Shown: positions 43,032-52,580, counted from the stretch's first letter. The stretch: DNA of 64,000 bases from Rhodospirillum sp047263945 (GCF_047263945.1 NZ_JBLAVB010000015.1:29385-93384), one strand, 5' to 3'. Notes: generated by a model from the letters alone, not told the origin. Numbers and translations are program-made.

Positions 43032-44120
43032 ATGCCAGCGATCGATGACGTGAGCGGACGCGCGACACCTGTCTTGATGCAAGGCATTTGCCAGACCTTT
43101 GGGCAAACACAGGTCCTGAAATCCCTGTCCCTGGAGGTCTCCGCCGGCGAGACCGTGGCCCTGTTGGGGCCGTCCGGTTGCGGTAAGACAACCCTGCTGC
43201 GTCTGGTCGCCGGACTCGCCCGCCCCACCGGGGGACGGATCCTGATTGGAAACACCACCGTTGTCGATGCGGAAGGGGGGGCCTTCGTGCCGCCGGAGGG
43301 GCGGAAGATCGGCATGGTCTTCCAGGATTACGCCCTATGGCCCCATATGAGCGTCGCCCGCAATGTGGCCTTTCCCCTGGAAATGCGCGGCATTGGTAAA
43401 AGTGAGCGCGAATCCCGGGTCGTCGAGGCTTTGGAACTGGTGGGATTGGCTGGCCTGGGGGACCGGGCGCCGGGCACCCTGTCGGGGGGGCAGCAGCAAC
43501 GCGTCGCCCTGGCCCGGGCCATTGTCGCCCGTCCCCCGGTCATTCTGTTCGACGAACCCCTGTCCAACCTGGACCGGGAATTGCGGGAAAGTTTGGTCGT
43601 GGATATCGCCGCCTTGCTGCGGCGTTTGGGCATGACCGCCCTGTACGTCACCCACGACCATGGGGAAGCCTTCGCCATCGCCGACCGGGTGGCAATTCTG
43701 CGCCAGGGCGACCTGCTGCAGGTGGCTGCGCCGGAAGATCTGGTTTCCCGCCCCGCCACCGTGGATGTGGCCAGCTTCCTCAAGCTTGGGGTGATCCTGG
43801 ATGGTCAGGTGGAGGACGGGGCGCTTGTCCTCGGATCCCAACGGCGCCTTCGCCCGCCCCAGGGGTTCCTCAATGGGGACCGCTCCGGGCAGCTTTTCCT
43901 CCCCCGATCCGCCCTGACCGCCGCGGCGCCCCAGGACGGGGTTCTGGCTGCGGTCGCCCGCCATTCGGCCTTCCGGGGCGATGGCTATTCGGTTCAGCTC
44001 GAGCTGGAGGAAGGCAGCTTCCTCGATCTGCATTCTCCCCAGCGGGTCGCCCAGGGGGAGCAGGTCGGGTTGTCGGTTGCCTGGGATCGGGCGCGCTGGT
44101 TTCCCCAAGTTCTCCTCTGA
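43032..44120 (+). CDS. ABC transporter ATPase, iron(III)/FbpC-like
   Basis: 362 residues with Walker A GPSGCGKTT, signature LSGGQQQRVALARA, Walker B VILFDEPLSNLD and switch VTHDHGEA. The C-terminal third (residues 240-360) is a TOBE-like regulatory region. The context is a binding protein and a double-permease gene, the three-gene order of Fbp/Sfu-type ferric importers. It is the energising subunit. 2-Aminoethylphosphonate or thiamine importers have a similar layout and cannot be fully excluded. Confidence 0.86.
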   Translation: MPAIDDVSGRATPVLMQGICQTFGQTQVLKSLSLEVSAGETVALLGPSGCGKTTLLRLVAGLARPTGGRILIGNTTVVDAEGGAFVPPEGRKIGMVFQDYALWPHMSVARNVAFPLEMRGIGKSERESRVVEALELVGLAGLGDRAPGTLSGGQQQRVALARAIVARPPVILFDEPLSNLDRELRESLVVDIAALLRRLGMTALYVTHDHGEAFAIADRVAILRQGDLLQVAAPEDLVSRPATVDVASFLKLGVILDGQVEDGALVLGSQRRLRPPQGFLNGDRSGQLFLPRSALTAAAPQDGVLAAVARHSAFRGDGYSVQLELEEGSFLDLHSPQRVAQGEQVGLSVAWDRARWFPQVLL

Positions 44121-44159
44121 TCGTCTCCACCCCTATCTTTGCAAAAAAGGAATTCGTTC

Positions 44160-45116
44160 ATGCATCCGATGAAGTCCCTTGTCCTGGGCGTCGCCGCTTT
44201 GGCGTTGAGCTCCACCGCTGCCCTGGCCCAGGATCTGACCGTCTACACTGCCGGTCCGGCCAACCTGATCGATGATCTGGTCGCGGGCTTCAAGGCCAAG
44301 ACGGACATGGACGTCGGCGTGTTTCAGGCCACCACCGGCAAGGTCATGGCCCGCCTGGAGGCCGAGGCCGCCAGCCCGGTCGCCGATGTGGTCATCTCCG
44401 CCTCCATGAACACGGCTATGAAGTTTTCCAAGAAGGGCCTGTTGATGCCCTACGACAGCGCCAACGCCGCCACCGTTCCTGACTTCCTGAAGGGCAAGGA
44501 TTGGGTCGTTCAGGGCATCTCCGCCCTGGCCATTGCCTGGAACCCCAAGTCCGGCACGCCCCGTCCCGAGGATTGGATGGATCTGACCAAGCCCGCGTAC
44601 ATGGATCAGGTGACCATGCCCGATCCTGCGGCCTCCGGCTCCGCCTTCGAGTTGGTCTCCGCCCTGACCGCTCAGGAGTCCCTGGGGTGGCCCCTGTTCG
44701 AGAAGCTGGCCGCTAACAAAATCATCGTCCCCGGCGCCAATGCCCAGGCCCTGAACCCGGTGCTACAGGGCGCCAAGGGTGTGGTCTTCGGTGCAGTGGA
44801 TTACATTTCCTTCAACAAGAAGGCCGCCGGTGAGTCCCTTGAGGTCATCTTCCCCAAGTCCGGCACGGTGATTGCGCCCCGGCCCATGATGATCCTGGCC
44901 TCCACCCAGCATGCGGATGCGGCCAAGGCCTTCATCGACTATGTGCTGTCCGACGAGGGGCAAGCCATGGTCGCCAAGACCAATTTGATGCCCTCCCGCT
45001 CTGACGTGTCTGCCGACCGTCCGCTGATCGCTGACCTGAAGATCCTCGACGACCGCTCCTCCGAGGACCGCAAGGACCTGCTGGCGCGCTTCGCCGAGAT
45101 CACCGGCACCAAGTAA
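44160..45116 (+). CDS. ABC transporter substrate-binding protein, iron(III)/FbpA-like
   Basis: 318 residues from ATG 44160 after AAAAAAGG. A Sec signal is visible (MKSLVLGVAALALSSTAALA, cleaved before QDLTV). The mature protein is the class of ferric-binding proteins (LTVYTAGPANLIDDLVAGFKAKTDMDV; VADVVISASMNTAM; DPAASGSAFELVSAL; VLSDEGQAMVAKTNLMPSR). It should bind a metal, possibly Fe3+, or an anion in the periplasm. Typical paired tyrosines of FbpA near the C-terminus are not evident, so the ligand is uncertain. Confidence 0.85.
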   Translation: MHPMKSLVLGVAALALSSTAALAQDLTVYTAGPANLIDDLVAGFKAKTDMDVGVFQATTGKVMARLEAEAASPVADVVISASMNTAMKFSKKGLLMPYDSANAATVPDFLKGKDWVVQGISALAIAWNPKSGTPRPEDWMDLTKPAYMDQVTMPDPAASGSAFELVSALTAQESLGWPLFEKLAANKIIVPGANAQALNPVLQGAKGVVFGAVDYISFNKKAAGESLEVIFPKSGTVIAPRPMMILASTQHADAAKAFIDYVLSDEGQAMVAKTNLMPSRSDVSADRPLIADLKILDDRSSEDRKDLLARFAEITGTK

Positions 45117-45126
45117 GGGGCGGGAT

Positions 45127-46812
45127 GTGCGCAAGGTCCTGAATTTGGGAGAAGGCGGCGCACTCGCCGCCTTCGTTATCCCCATTCTGCTGGTGGTGGT
45201 CGCGCTGCCCCTGGTCTTCGTGGTGCTCCAGGCCATTTTTCCGGACCTGGGCTCCGGGTCCCTGGCCGCGCCTTTTTCGCAGGTGGCGGAGACCTTTGGC
45301 GATCCGGAAATCGCAGGCTGGACCTTGAATACGGTGCTTTTGGGCGTCTCCGTGGTTATCGGGGCGTCCCTTTTCGCCATTCCCCTTGGGGTGTTGAGGG
45401 GCCTGTTTCGGGTTCCCCTGGCGGAGTTGTGGGACCTGCTGTTCCTTGTTCCCTTTACCATCCCTCCATATATCGCTGCCCTGGGCTGGATCATGACCCT
45501 GCAGCCCGGGGGCTATGTGCAACAACTCCTGGGCTTCAACCTGGGACCCTTCCTGTTTTCCTTCTGGGGGGTGGTCTTCGCCATGACCCTCAATGTTTTC
45601 CCTGTCGTCTATTTTGCCGTGTCGCGCACCGTCGCGAGCATTGGCGGGCGCTATCTGGAGGCGGCCCGGGTCTCGGGCGCGAGCCCCATGCGGGCCTTCT
45701 GGCGGGTGACCCTACCGCTGGCCACCCCGGCCATTGCCGCCTGCCAGTTGCTTGTCTTTGCCATGGCCATCGAGGAATTCGGGACGCCTGCCGTCCTGGC
45801 CGCCCGGTCGGGCTTCCTGGTCCTGGTGACCGGTGTGGAGCGCAAGCTGTCGGACTACCCCATTGACCTGCCGGGTGCGGCTTTGCTGTCGACCCTGTTG
45901 GTGGTCTTGGCCATGGGCGCCTTTGCTCTGCAAAGCTGGGTGGTCAACCGGCGGGATTACCGGACCGTTGGCGGCAAGCAGGCCCGCATCGACCGGCGCG
46001 ACCTGGGACCCTGGACGGCGCCGGTTGTGTTGGGCTTTTCCGTCGCTGCCTTCCTGGGCGCCGTCGTGCCCGTTGCTGCGGTGATTCTGACGGCCTCGAC
46101 CCGGACCATTTCCGGTGGTTTGAACCCCGATAACTTCTCGCTGGACCATTTCGCCCAGGTCGTCGCCAACCGAGGCGGGGCCATGGACGCCCTGGAGACC
46201 AGCCTGAGTTTGGGTGTCGTTGCTGCCCTGGCGACGGGGGTGATCGGGACGTTGACGGCCTATATCGTCGTGCGCCACAAGGGGCCGGTGAGTCGTCTGC
46301 TGGATTTCCTGACCCTGATTCCCAATACCATTCCGGGAATCGTTGTGGCCGTTGGCCTGATCCTCGCCTGGACCCAGCCTTGGTTGCCGATTACGCCCTA
46401 CAACACGATTGTTGTTCTGGTTCTGGCCTATTGCTGCCTGCTGCTGCCCTATCCCGTCCGCTACGCCAACGCGGCCCTCCGCCAGATTGGCCCGAGCCTG
46501 GAGGAGGCCGCGCGGGTGAATGGAGCCAAAGCGCGGGTGGCCTTTGTCCGCATCCTGGTTCCCTTGATTGCACCGTCGATGATTGCGGCCATGTTGCTGG
46601 TCTTCGCCGTGGCGGCCCGGGAGCTGGTGGCCACGATCCTTCTGGCGCCCATTGGGACCAAGACCGTCGCGCTCTTCATTTGGCGTCAGTTTGAGCAGGG
46701 GTCGGTGGGGCTGGGGATGGCGATGAGCAGTTTTGCCATAGCCATCACCATGGTGATCCCCATCCTGGTGACTCTGTGGACGCGGAAGCGGGAAGGGGGA
46801 CTGTTGGAATAG
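45127..46812 (+). CDS. ABC transporter double permease, FbpB-like
   Basis: 561 residues, starting with GTG at 45127, 10 bases after the binding-protein stop. Two homologous halves each carry an EAA coupling loop (LEAARVSGASPMRAFWRVTLPLATPAI about 178-204; LEEAARVNGAKARVAFVRILVPLIAPSM about 458-485). About twelve membrane helices. It forms the whole channel of the three-gene importer, as in FbpB, SfuB or ThiP. Confidence 0.88.
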   Translation: MRKVLNLGEGGALAAFVIPILLVVVALPLVFVVLQAIFPDLGSGSLAAPFSQVAETFGDPEIAGWTLNTVLLGVSVVIGASLFAIPLGVLRGLFRVPLAELWDLLFLVPFTIPPYIAALGWIMTLQPGGYVQQLLGFNLGPFLFSFWGVVFAMTLNVFPVVYFAVSRTVASIGGRYLEAARVSGASPMRAFWRVTLPLATPAIAACQLLVFAMAIEEFGTPAVLAARSGFLVLVTGVERKLSDYPIDLPGAALLSTLLVVLAMGAFALQSWVVNRRDYRTVGGKQARIDRRDLGPWTAPVVLGFSVAAFLGAVVPVAAVILTASTRTISGGLNPDNFSLDHFAQVVANRGGAMDALETSLSLGVVAALATGVIGTLTAYIVVRHKGPVSRLLDFLTLIPNTIPGIVVAVGLILAWTQPWLPITPYNTIVVLVLAYCCLLLPYPVRYANAALRQIGPSLEEAARVNGAKARVAFVRILVPLIAPSMIAAMLLVFAVAARELVATILLAPIGTKTVALFIWRQFEQGSVGLGMAMSSFAIAITMVIPILVTLWTRKREGGLLE

Positions 46813-47047
46813 GGCGACTCGCAATTATTGGTAGATTAATTTGAATAAAATTATCTTAAATTTAAATGCTTGCTGTTTGCGTCGAATTGCAGAAAAATAA
46901 CCCCTCTAAGTTGCGCGGCACTGCTTCACACTGGACGGAATGGGTCCGGGGCGAGCCGAGCTATTGAACGCGACTCCTGTCAATGCGCCTCGATCCAATG
47001 GATCTTGATCCGAGGAGGCGGCGCCATTCTCAATTAAGGGGAATAGC

Positions 47048-48334
47048 ATGACCAACGGCGAGAGTACCCAGGACACGGCCACAAGCACCGAGGGATCCAC
47101 GACCGGATCCACAACCAGTTCCACAACCAATTCCACAACCAATTCCACAACCGGTGCCACGTCCAGCACCTCTTCTTCTTCCAGTTCTGGCTCGTCGCCG
47201 GCCTATACGGGGGTGACGCCTCTGGCCACGGAGATTGCCCAGCCAGCGGTCTACAAGTACCCCGGAGAAGCCCTGGGGCCGGATGAAATGCGCGTGACCT
47301 TGGCGGGATCGGGTATGGGAAACATGGTTCGCCGCACCCAAGCCGATTGTTCCATTTTCGTCGAATTGGGGAACGGGGATTCATTCGTCTTTGACTTGGG
47401 CATCGGGTCGTTGGTGAACTACCAAACCATGATGATTCCCTTCAGTCGCATGACCAATATATTTATCAGCCACTTGCATATGGATCACATGAACGACTTG
47501 CCCGGGCTTTATGCCTTCGGTCCAAGCGGTGGCCGTTATCAGCCGTTACGGGTCTTTGGTCCTTCTGGGCAGACGCCGGACCTGGGTCTGCGCCATTCCA
47601 TCGAAGGCATGAAGCAATTCTGTCGTTGGCACACGACCAGTTTCGCCACGGCCCAGGCTATCGACGGGTCCTATGACATAGAGGTCAACGAACTGGATTT
47701 CCGGGCCAATCCCGGCATCGCGTACCAAGAGAATGGGGTAACGATTACGCATTGGCCTGCGTTGCATGTGATCGACGGAGCGATCAGTTATCGGCTGGAC
47801 TGGAATGGCCTATCCTTTGTTTGGTCCGGCGATACGGAACCGAACCACTTCCTGGTCAAACATGCTGCGGGGGCCGACATCCTGGTGCACGAGACCTTCC
47901 CGACCCTGCGGCGTTGGGATACGGTTTTCCCTGGTACGACCCAGGGCTATCTGGGGAACCTGTCCACGTCTCACACCAGTGCCCTGTGCTACGGCAAGGT
48001 CCTTTCCTTGACCAAGCCGCGTATGGCGGTGACCAATCACTGTGTTTCCGACGATCAGGAATGGACGGATATTGTCACCGACATCCGGGTGAATTGGCCT
48101 GGTCCCTATCAGCTCGGCTCGGATTTCATGGTTTTCAACGTGTCCAAGGACGCCATCGTGACCCGGAAAGCGGCGATCAACGACCAAAGTTGGGGATCGA
48201 ACATCGGCCAGGCAACGTCTTCTACGGCGCCGCTCAACAGTGCGGATTTCCGTTCTCCGGCTATTTTCGACGCCGCACTGACTGACTGTGGCGGGCCGGC
48301 GGGGGGCATGTCTTCCGATACAAGCCAGAGCTGA
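47048..48334 (+). CDS. Metallo-beta-lactamase-fold hydrolase with Ser/Thr-rich N-terminus
   Basis: 428 residues. Residues 1-60 are a Ser/Thr-rich, repeat-encoded tail without a signal peptide. The MBL domain follows: LAGSGMG, the Zn-binding HLHMDH (H142, H144, D146, H147), WSGDTEPN (second-site Asp) and later histidines (TFPTLRRW; TSHTSALCYGK; AVTNHCVSDD). Closest in style to the RNase Z/arylsulfatase-like MBL proteins with a free active site. The substrate is unknown. It is 5 bases before a COG0523 GTPase, which may deliver its zinc. Confidence 0.85.
   Translation: MTNGESTQDTATSTEGSTTGSTTSSTTNSTTNSTTGATSSTSSSSSSGSSPAYTGVTPLATEIAQPAVYKYPGEALGPDEMRVTLAGSGMGNMVRRTQADCSIFVELGNGDSFVFDLGIGSLVNYQTMMIPFSRMTNIFISHLHMDHMNDLPGLYAFGPSGGRYQPLRVFGPSGQTPDLGLRHSIEGMKQFCRWHTTSFATAQAIDGSYDIEVNELDFRANPGIAYQENGVTITHWPALHVIDGAISYRLDWNGLSFVWSGDTEPNHFLVKHAAGADILVHETFPTLRRWDTVFPGTTQGYLGNLSTSHTSALCYGKVLSLTKPRMAVTNHCVSDDQEWTDIVTDIRVNWPGPYQLGSDFMVFNVSKDAIVTRKAAINDQSWGSNIGQATSSTAPLNSADFRSPAIFDAALTDCGGPAGGMSSDTSQS
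47094..47160 (+). repeat. 15-base tandem repeat encoding the Ser/Thr tail
   Basis: Copies of CCACAACCAATTCCA and variants encode STTNSTTNSTT. The unit keeps the frame, so tail length could vary between strains. Confidence 0.82.
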
Positions 48335-48339
48335 CGGCC

Positions 48340-49419
48340 ATGGGAAATGTCCGACGGGATCGGATACCACTCAGCATCATTGGCGGTTTTTTGGGGGCGG
48401 GAAAGACGACGCTTCTGAATCACCTGCTGACCAACGCCAACGGCCACCGCTTCGCGGTGGTCGTCAACGACTTCGGTTCGATCAATATCGATGCGCGCCT
48501 GGTCGTATCGGTGGAAGGCGAGACGATAGCCTTGAGCAATGGCTGCATATGCTGCGTCATTCGCGAGGATCTGGTGAACGAAGTCGCGCGCCTTTGCTTG
48601 GCGGAGGACCCGCCGGACCATGTGATCATCGAGGCTAGCGGAGTCTCTCGTCCCCTCCAGGTGGTGGACTCCTTTCTGCGGCCCGAGATGCAAGGTCTCG
48701 TGGACCTGCGCAACATCATCACCCTGCTGGACGCCGATCAGGTGGCCGGCGATGGGGGCGTCGAAGCGGAGACCTATGCGGATCTGGCTTACGCGCAAAT
48801 TGCTGTGGCCGATCTGGTCGTGATCAACAAGACAGATTTGGTATCCCGGGAGCAACTCGCCAAGGTTCGTTCCCAAGTCGAGAAGATCGTTCCCCGTGCC
48901 CGCATTCTGGAGACTCGCCAAGGGGTCATTCCGGTGGACCTGTTATTCGGGGCCGAATCTAGCGGCGCAGCGTTGGCCGTGGCATCGGGGCGTGGTTCCG
49001 ACGGGCTGGGGCATCAAAGGCAGGGCGCCGGGCAGGGTGAAGGACATGCCCACGAAAACACCTTCGCCACTTGGAGTTTGAGGGACAACGAGCGGGCCTA
49101 TTCCTTTGATGCTCTGCAACGAATCGTCGAGCGGTTGCCCCGTGAAATCTATCGGGCTAAAGGACTTGTCCGCTTGGACCTGAACAATGGGGATCATGGG
49201 GTTTTGCAGGTGACCGGACGGCGGGGATGGTTGCGCCTGATGCCATCGCTGTCGGAAAGGGCGGTGGAAACGGAGGTGGTGTTCATCGGTCGGCCCGGAG
49301 CGGCAGACGAAACATCCCTGCGGACCCTCTTCGAGGAGGGTTGGAGGGAGGCCAACGACCCCTCGTCTCCCGTTCACCGGGTGGAGGACCTGCGCGCCTT
49401 CAAGGTGGAATTCATATAA
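48340..49419 (+). CDS. COG0523/CobW-type G3E GTPase (metallochaperone)
   Basis: 359 residues with Walker A GGFLGAGKTT (15-24), the metal-binding CxCC motif C69-I-C71-C72, guanine motif NKTD (about 165) and the CobW C-terminal domain (EIYRAKGLVRL). An insertion near residues 225-240 contains GHQRQ...GEGHAHEN, a His-containing stretch typical of these chaperones. They use GTP to insert Zn, Co or Fe into partner proteins. Five bases separate it from the MBL-fold gene, so that enzyme is the natural client candidate. Confidence 0.88.
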   Translation: MGNVRRDRIPLSIIGGFLGAGKTTLLNHLLTNANGHRFAVVVNDFGSINIDARLVVSVEGETIALSNGCICCVIREDLVNEVARLCLAEDPPDHVIIEASGVSRPLQVVDSFLRPEMQGLVDLRNIITLLDADQVAGDGGVEAETYADLAYAQIAVADLVVINKTDLVSREQLAKVRSQVEKIVPRARILETRQGVIPVDLLFGAESSGAALAVASGRGSDGLGHQRQGAGQGEGHAHENTFATWSLRDNERAYSFDALQRIVERLPREIYRAKGLVRLDLNNGDHGVLQVTGRRGWLRLMPSLSERAVETEVVFIGRPGAADETSLRTLFEEGWREANDPSSPVHRVEDLRAFKVEFI

Positions 49420-49432
49420 GCCGCTAGAGTAT

Positions 49433-49477
49433 TTCGAGGCCAAGTTGGGTCGCTTCGCGACCCAACTTGGCCTCGAA
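49433..49477 (+). terminator. 21-base perfect hairpin after the GTPase gene
   Basis: The arms at 49433-49453 and 49457-49477 are exact complements, with a 3-base loop. It is preceded by CTAGAGTATTTCGAG, close to GCTCTAGAGTATTCCGAG at 39991, so it belongs to a dispersed palindrome family and probably acts as a terminator between convergent genes. Confidence 0.8.
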
Positions 49478-49569
49478 GACACTCCAAAATTTATCGAATG
49501 AAAGGAAAACGGGGCCAACTTGACTCAAGCTGATCCTGTTTCCCTTTAAGCGATCGGCCCCTGTCGCTG

Positions 49570-50028
49570 CTACGCTCGATGGTACGGATGCCCTTCGGAA
49601 ATACACTGGGCACGAAACAGCTGTTCGGCCACCAAGGCACGGACCAGCATATGGGGCCAGACCATCTTACCAAGAGAGAGAAGCTTGTCTGCCCGGGCCT
49701 TGAGGGCTTCCCCATGGCCATCGGCGCCGCCAATGGCAAAGACCACCGCCGGACGGGCCTCCAAGCGGCGTTGATCCAAGTCCTGGGCCAAGCGCTCGCT
49801 GGTCCAGGTCTCGCCCCGTTCGTCCAGGGCGATGACATAGGCCCCCGAAGGGATCTGCGCGAGGAGAAGATCGGCCTCCCGCGCCATGCGGTCCGCTGGG
49901 GGGAGGGGGCGCTTCTCTTCCACCTCCAGCACCGGTAGACCGCCCTTCAGGCGCCCCACATAGTGCTCGAACAGGGCACGCTCCGGCCCCTTCCTGGCGC
50001 GGCCGACCGCCGCCAGTATCAGTTTCAT
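49570..50028 (-). CDS. rlmH: 23S rRNA (pseudouridine1915-N3)-methyltransferase
   Basis: 152 residues, the normal size of RlmH. SPOUT-type fold with the SAM-binding knot near the C-terminus (IGGADGHGE) and the conserved end GHPYHR. It methylates pseudouridine 1915 in helix 69 of 23S rRNA. Last gene of the obgE-proBA-nadD-rsfS block, the usual order in alphaproteobacteria. Confidence 0.96.
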   Translation of the reverse strand: MKLILAAVGRARKGPERALFEHYVGRLKGGLPVLEVEEKRPLPPADRMAREADLLLAQIPSGAYVIALDERGETWTSERLAQDLDQRRLEARPAVVFAIGGADGHGEALKARADKLLSLGKMVWPHMLVRALVAEQLFRAQCISEGHPYHRA

Positions 50029-50048
50029 GGCCCGGATCCGCTGCTCTG

Positions 50049-50181
50049 CTTAGAGCAAATCCCGAGCAATCTGGAACAGATTGCGACGGGCGGAACGCAC
50101 GCCCTAGGCATGACGATTTGCTTCAATGTCAAAGGTTTAGAGCATGTTTCGTGAAACACATTTCACGCAACATGCTCTAAA
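50049..50181. repeat. Double TAGAGC palindrome between rsfS and rlmH
   Basis: The right half (50136-50181) has arms of 21 bases, beginning TTTAGAGCATGTTTCGTGAA, that pair with one mismatch around CACA. The left half starts TTAGAGCAAATC and pairs with GATTTGCT, with an inner GCAATCTG/CAGATTGC stem. It fills the whole gap between two co-oriented genes. Confidence 0.78.
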
Positions 50182-50184
50182 CCG

Positions 50185-50580
50185 TCACCCGACGGCAGGC
50201 TGAGCCACAGCTCGCTCCTCCGTGCCCGGCGTCAACCACATCTTTTCCAGATTGTAGAAGGCGCGGACTTCCGGGCGGAACAGGTGGACAATGATGTCCC
50301 CGGCATCCAAGAGTACCCAGTCGCCTTGCTGCTGACCCTCTGCGGTCACCCGAAGGCCTTGGGCCTTCAGCTTTTCCTTCAGATTCTCGGCCATGGCAGT
50401 GACATGCCGGGCAGACCGCCCGGAGGCGATGACCATGGTATCGGCGAAGCTGGATTTTCCGGCCAGATCGATGATCGTGATGTCCTCGGCTTTGTCTTGA
50501 TCGAGGGCACTGTCCACGAGGCCAGCCAGGGTGGCGGGGTCGTGGATCGTCTGTTGGAGGCTAGTTATTGTCCTCTCCAT
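50185..50580 (-). CDS. rsfS: Ribosomal silencing factor RsfS
   Basis: 131 residues with the family core (DKAEDITIIDLAGKSSFADTMVIASGRSARHVTAMAENL; GDWVLLDAGDIIVHLFRPEVRAFYNLEKMW). It binds uL14 and blocks subunit joining when nutrients are short. The start overlaps the nadD end by 20 bases, a common arrangement. Confidence 0.96.
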   Translation of the reverse strand: MERTITSLQQTIHDPATLAGLVDSALDQDKAEDITIIDLAGKSSFADTMVIASGRSARHVTAMAENLKEKLKAQGLRVTAEGQQQGDWVLLDAGDIIVHLFRPEVRAFYNLEKMWLTPGTEERAVAQPAVG

Positions 50581-51262
50581 TGGTTAAAGCGCACCCGAAA
50601 CCATCCCATCCCCGGGCACGGATTGCCGTGGCTGAGGCGGAATGTCTCCGAATGGGTAGAAACACCCAACTGGGTGGCGTTTGCCTAGCGAGTATTCCGG
50701 CGGCTTTCGTCGGAATACGATAACGGGCAAAACGCCGAGCGGCCCGCCCGGCCAGTGCTCCTTTAGAATAGGGTGCGCGATCGAAAACTGCAATGGGCAT
50801 GCCGCGTACGATCTCTCGCCAGCGGTGCCAGCTGGGAAGTTGCTTCAGATTGTCCGCTCCCATCAGCCAGACGAAGTCCACCTGGGGGAAGCGCTGGCGC
50901 ATACGGGCCAGGGTTTTCGCGGTCAGGCGCACCTTCCAGCGATTCTCCAGGTCCAACACGCGAATCCGGGGATCCCGGGCCGTGACCCGTCTGGCGAAGT
51001 CCAACCGGGCATCGAAGGGGGCCATGCCTGCCCGGGGCTTGAGGGGATTGCCCGGACTGACCAACCACCAGACGGCATCCAGGCGCAGACGGGACAGTGC
51101 CATGCGGCTGATGTGCAGATGGCCATCGTGGGCCGGATTAAAGGAACCACCCAAAAGCCCAATCCGTCCCCGTCGTCGGGATCCCCAGTGTGACGGCGCC
51201 GGGCGGGACGTGGAGGCCCGGGAGGGAGGCCGAGACGGAGAGTCGGAGGCCAGCAGGGTCAC
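50561..51262 (-). CDS. nadD: Nicotinate-nucleotide adenylyltransferase
   Basis: 233 residues. The nucleotidyltransferase signature GGSFNPAHDGHLHIS (about 38-52) and ADNLKQLPSWHRW are intact. It joins nicotinate mononucleotide and ATP into deamido-NAD. The first 30 residues are a basic, Ser/Pro-rich extension. The start overlaps the proA stop by 4 bases. Confidence 0.95.
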   Translation of the reverse strand: MTLLASDSPSRPPSRASTSRPAPSHWGSRRRGRIGLLGGSFNPAHDGHLHISRMALSRLRLDAVWWLVSPGNPLKPRAGMAPFDARLDFARRVTARDPRIRVLDLENRWKVRLTAKTLARMRQRFPQVDFVWLMGADNLKQLPSWHRWREIVRGMPIAVFDRAPYSKGALAGRAARRFARYRIPTKAAGILARQTPPSWVFLPIRRHSASATAIRARGWDGFGCALTNGEDNN

Positions 51263-52548
51263 GGACGGACCTGCCCTGTGCCGCGGACCTTGTATTTAAA
51301 GATGGTCAGTTGTTCGACCCCCACGGGGCCTCGGGCATGCATGCGTCCGGTGCTAATGCCGATCTCTGCACCCATACCGAACTCGCTCCCGTCGGCAAAT
51401 TGGGTTGAGGCGTTATGCATGACAATGGCGCTGTCCACTTGGGTCAGAAAGTGCTCTGCGGCCGCCTGGTTTTCGGTGATGATGCAGTCCGTATGCTGGC
51501 TGGAATGGGCTGCGATATGGGCGAGGGCCTCGTCCATGGTCTCGACCACCTTCACTGAAACGATGGCGTCCAAATATTCCGTGTCCCAATCGGCCTCCGT
51601 GGCCGCTTCCACGGTTGCGGAAACCGCTTGGGTCCGCTGGTCGCCCCGGACCGTGCAGCCCGCTTTGACCAAGTCATCGAGCAGCAGGGGTAGGAGAGTC
51701 GCAGCGATCTGCTGGTCTACCAGAATGGTCTCTGTCGCCCCGCAAATGCCGGTGCGGCGCATTTTGGCGTTGAGGGTTACCGTCCGGGCTTTCTCCAGAT
51801 CCGCGTCGGCATGGATATAGGTGTGGCAAATACCGTCCAGGTGCTTGAACAGGGGCACCCGGCTTTCGGCGCTGACCCGTTCGACCAAAGAGCGTCCTCC
51901 CCGGGGGACGATGACATCAATATACTGGGTCATGGTCAACATTTCGCCGACGGCGGCCCGGTCTGTCGTGGGAACCATTTGGATGGCATCCCCGGGCAAC
52001 CCCGCGTCCTTGAGGCCCTCGACCAAACAGGCGTGAATGGCGCGGCAAGACCGGACGCTCTCCGACCCCCCCCGTAGGATCGCGGCATTGCCCGCCTTGA
52101 GGCAGAGGGCGCCCGCGTCGGCGGTGACATTGGGGCGGCTTTCATAGATCACGCCGATGACCCCCATGGGCACCCGAACCCGCTCGATGCGCAGACCGTT
52201 GGGACGGTCCCAGGCGGCCAGGACCTCACCCACGGGATCGGCCAGATTGGCGATGGCCTCCAGGCCGTCGGCCATGGCGTCGATTCGTCCGTCGGTCAGC
52301 TCCAGACGGTCAAGCAGGGCAGGGGTCAGGCCCTTGGCCCGCCCGGCCTCCATGTCCTTGGCGTTTTCGGTCTGGATCTCGGCCTTGCGGGCACGGAGAG
52401 CGCGGGCCGCATTGACCAAGGCCTGATCCTTCACCGGGCGCGGGGCGAGACCCAGGATGGCCGATGCCGCGCGGGCCCGCTGGCCCATCTCCGCCATCAT
52501 CGCGGGGACATCAAGGCTATCGGTGGTGCGGTCCAGGATATCGCTCAT
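51259..52548 (-). CDS. proA: Gamma-glutamyl phosphate reductase
   Basis: 429 residues from the ATG at 52548, which has GGAG upstream; the frame is open to 52584. It has the aldehyde-dehydrogenase fold with the catalytic-cysteine segment RRTGICGATETILVD and the cofactor segment GVIGVIYESRPNVTADAGALCLKAGNAAILRGG. Second step of proline synthesis, reducing gamma-glutamyl phosphate to the semialdehyde. Directly follows proB. Confidence 0.96.
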   Translation of the reverse strand: MSDILDRTTDSLDVPAMMAEMGQRARAASAILGLAPRPVKDQALVNAARALRARKAEIQTENAKDMEAGRAKGLTPALLDRLELTDGRIDAMADGLEAIANLADPVGEVLAAWDRPNGLRIERVRVPMGVIGVIYESRPNVTADAGALCLKAGNAAILRGGSESVRSCRAIHACLVEGLKDAGLPGDAIQMVPTTDRAAVGEMLTMTQYIDVIVPRGGRSLVERVSAESRVPLFKHLDGICHTYIHADADLEKARTVTLNAKMRRTGICGATETILVDQQIAATLLPLLLDDLVKAGCTVRGDQRTQAVSATVEAATEADWDTEYLDAIVSVKVVETMDEALAHIAAHSSQHTDCIITENQAAAEHFLTQVDSAIVMHNASTQFADGSEFGMGAEIGISTGRMHARGPVGVEQLTIFKYKVRGTGQVRP

Positions 52549-52580
52549 CGTTCCGTCTCCTTCGGTCCATGTTTGCCGAA

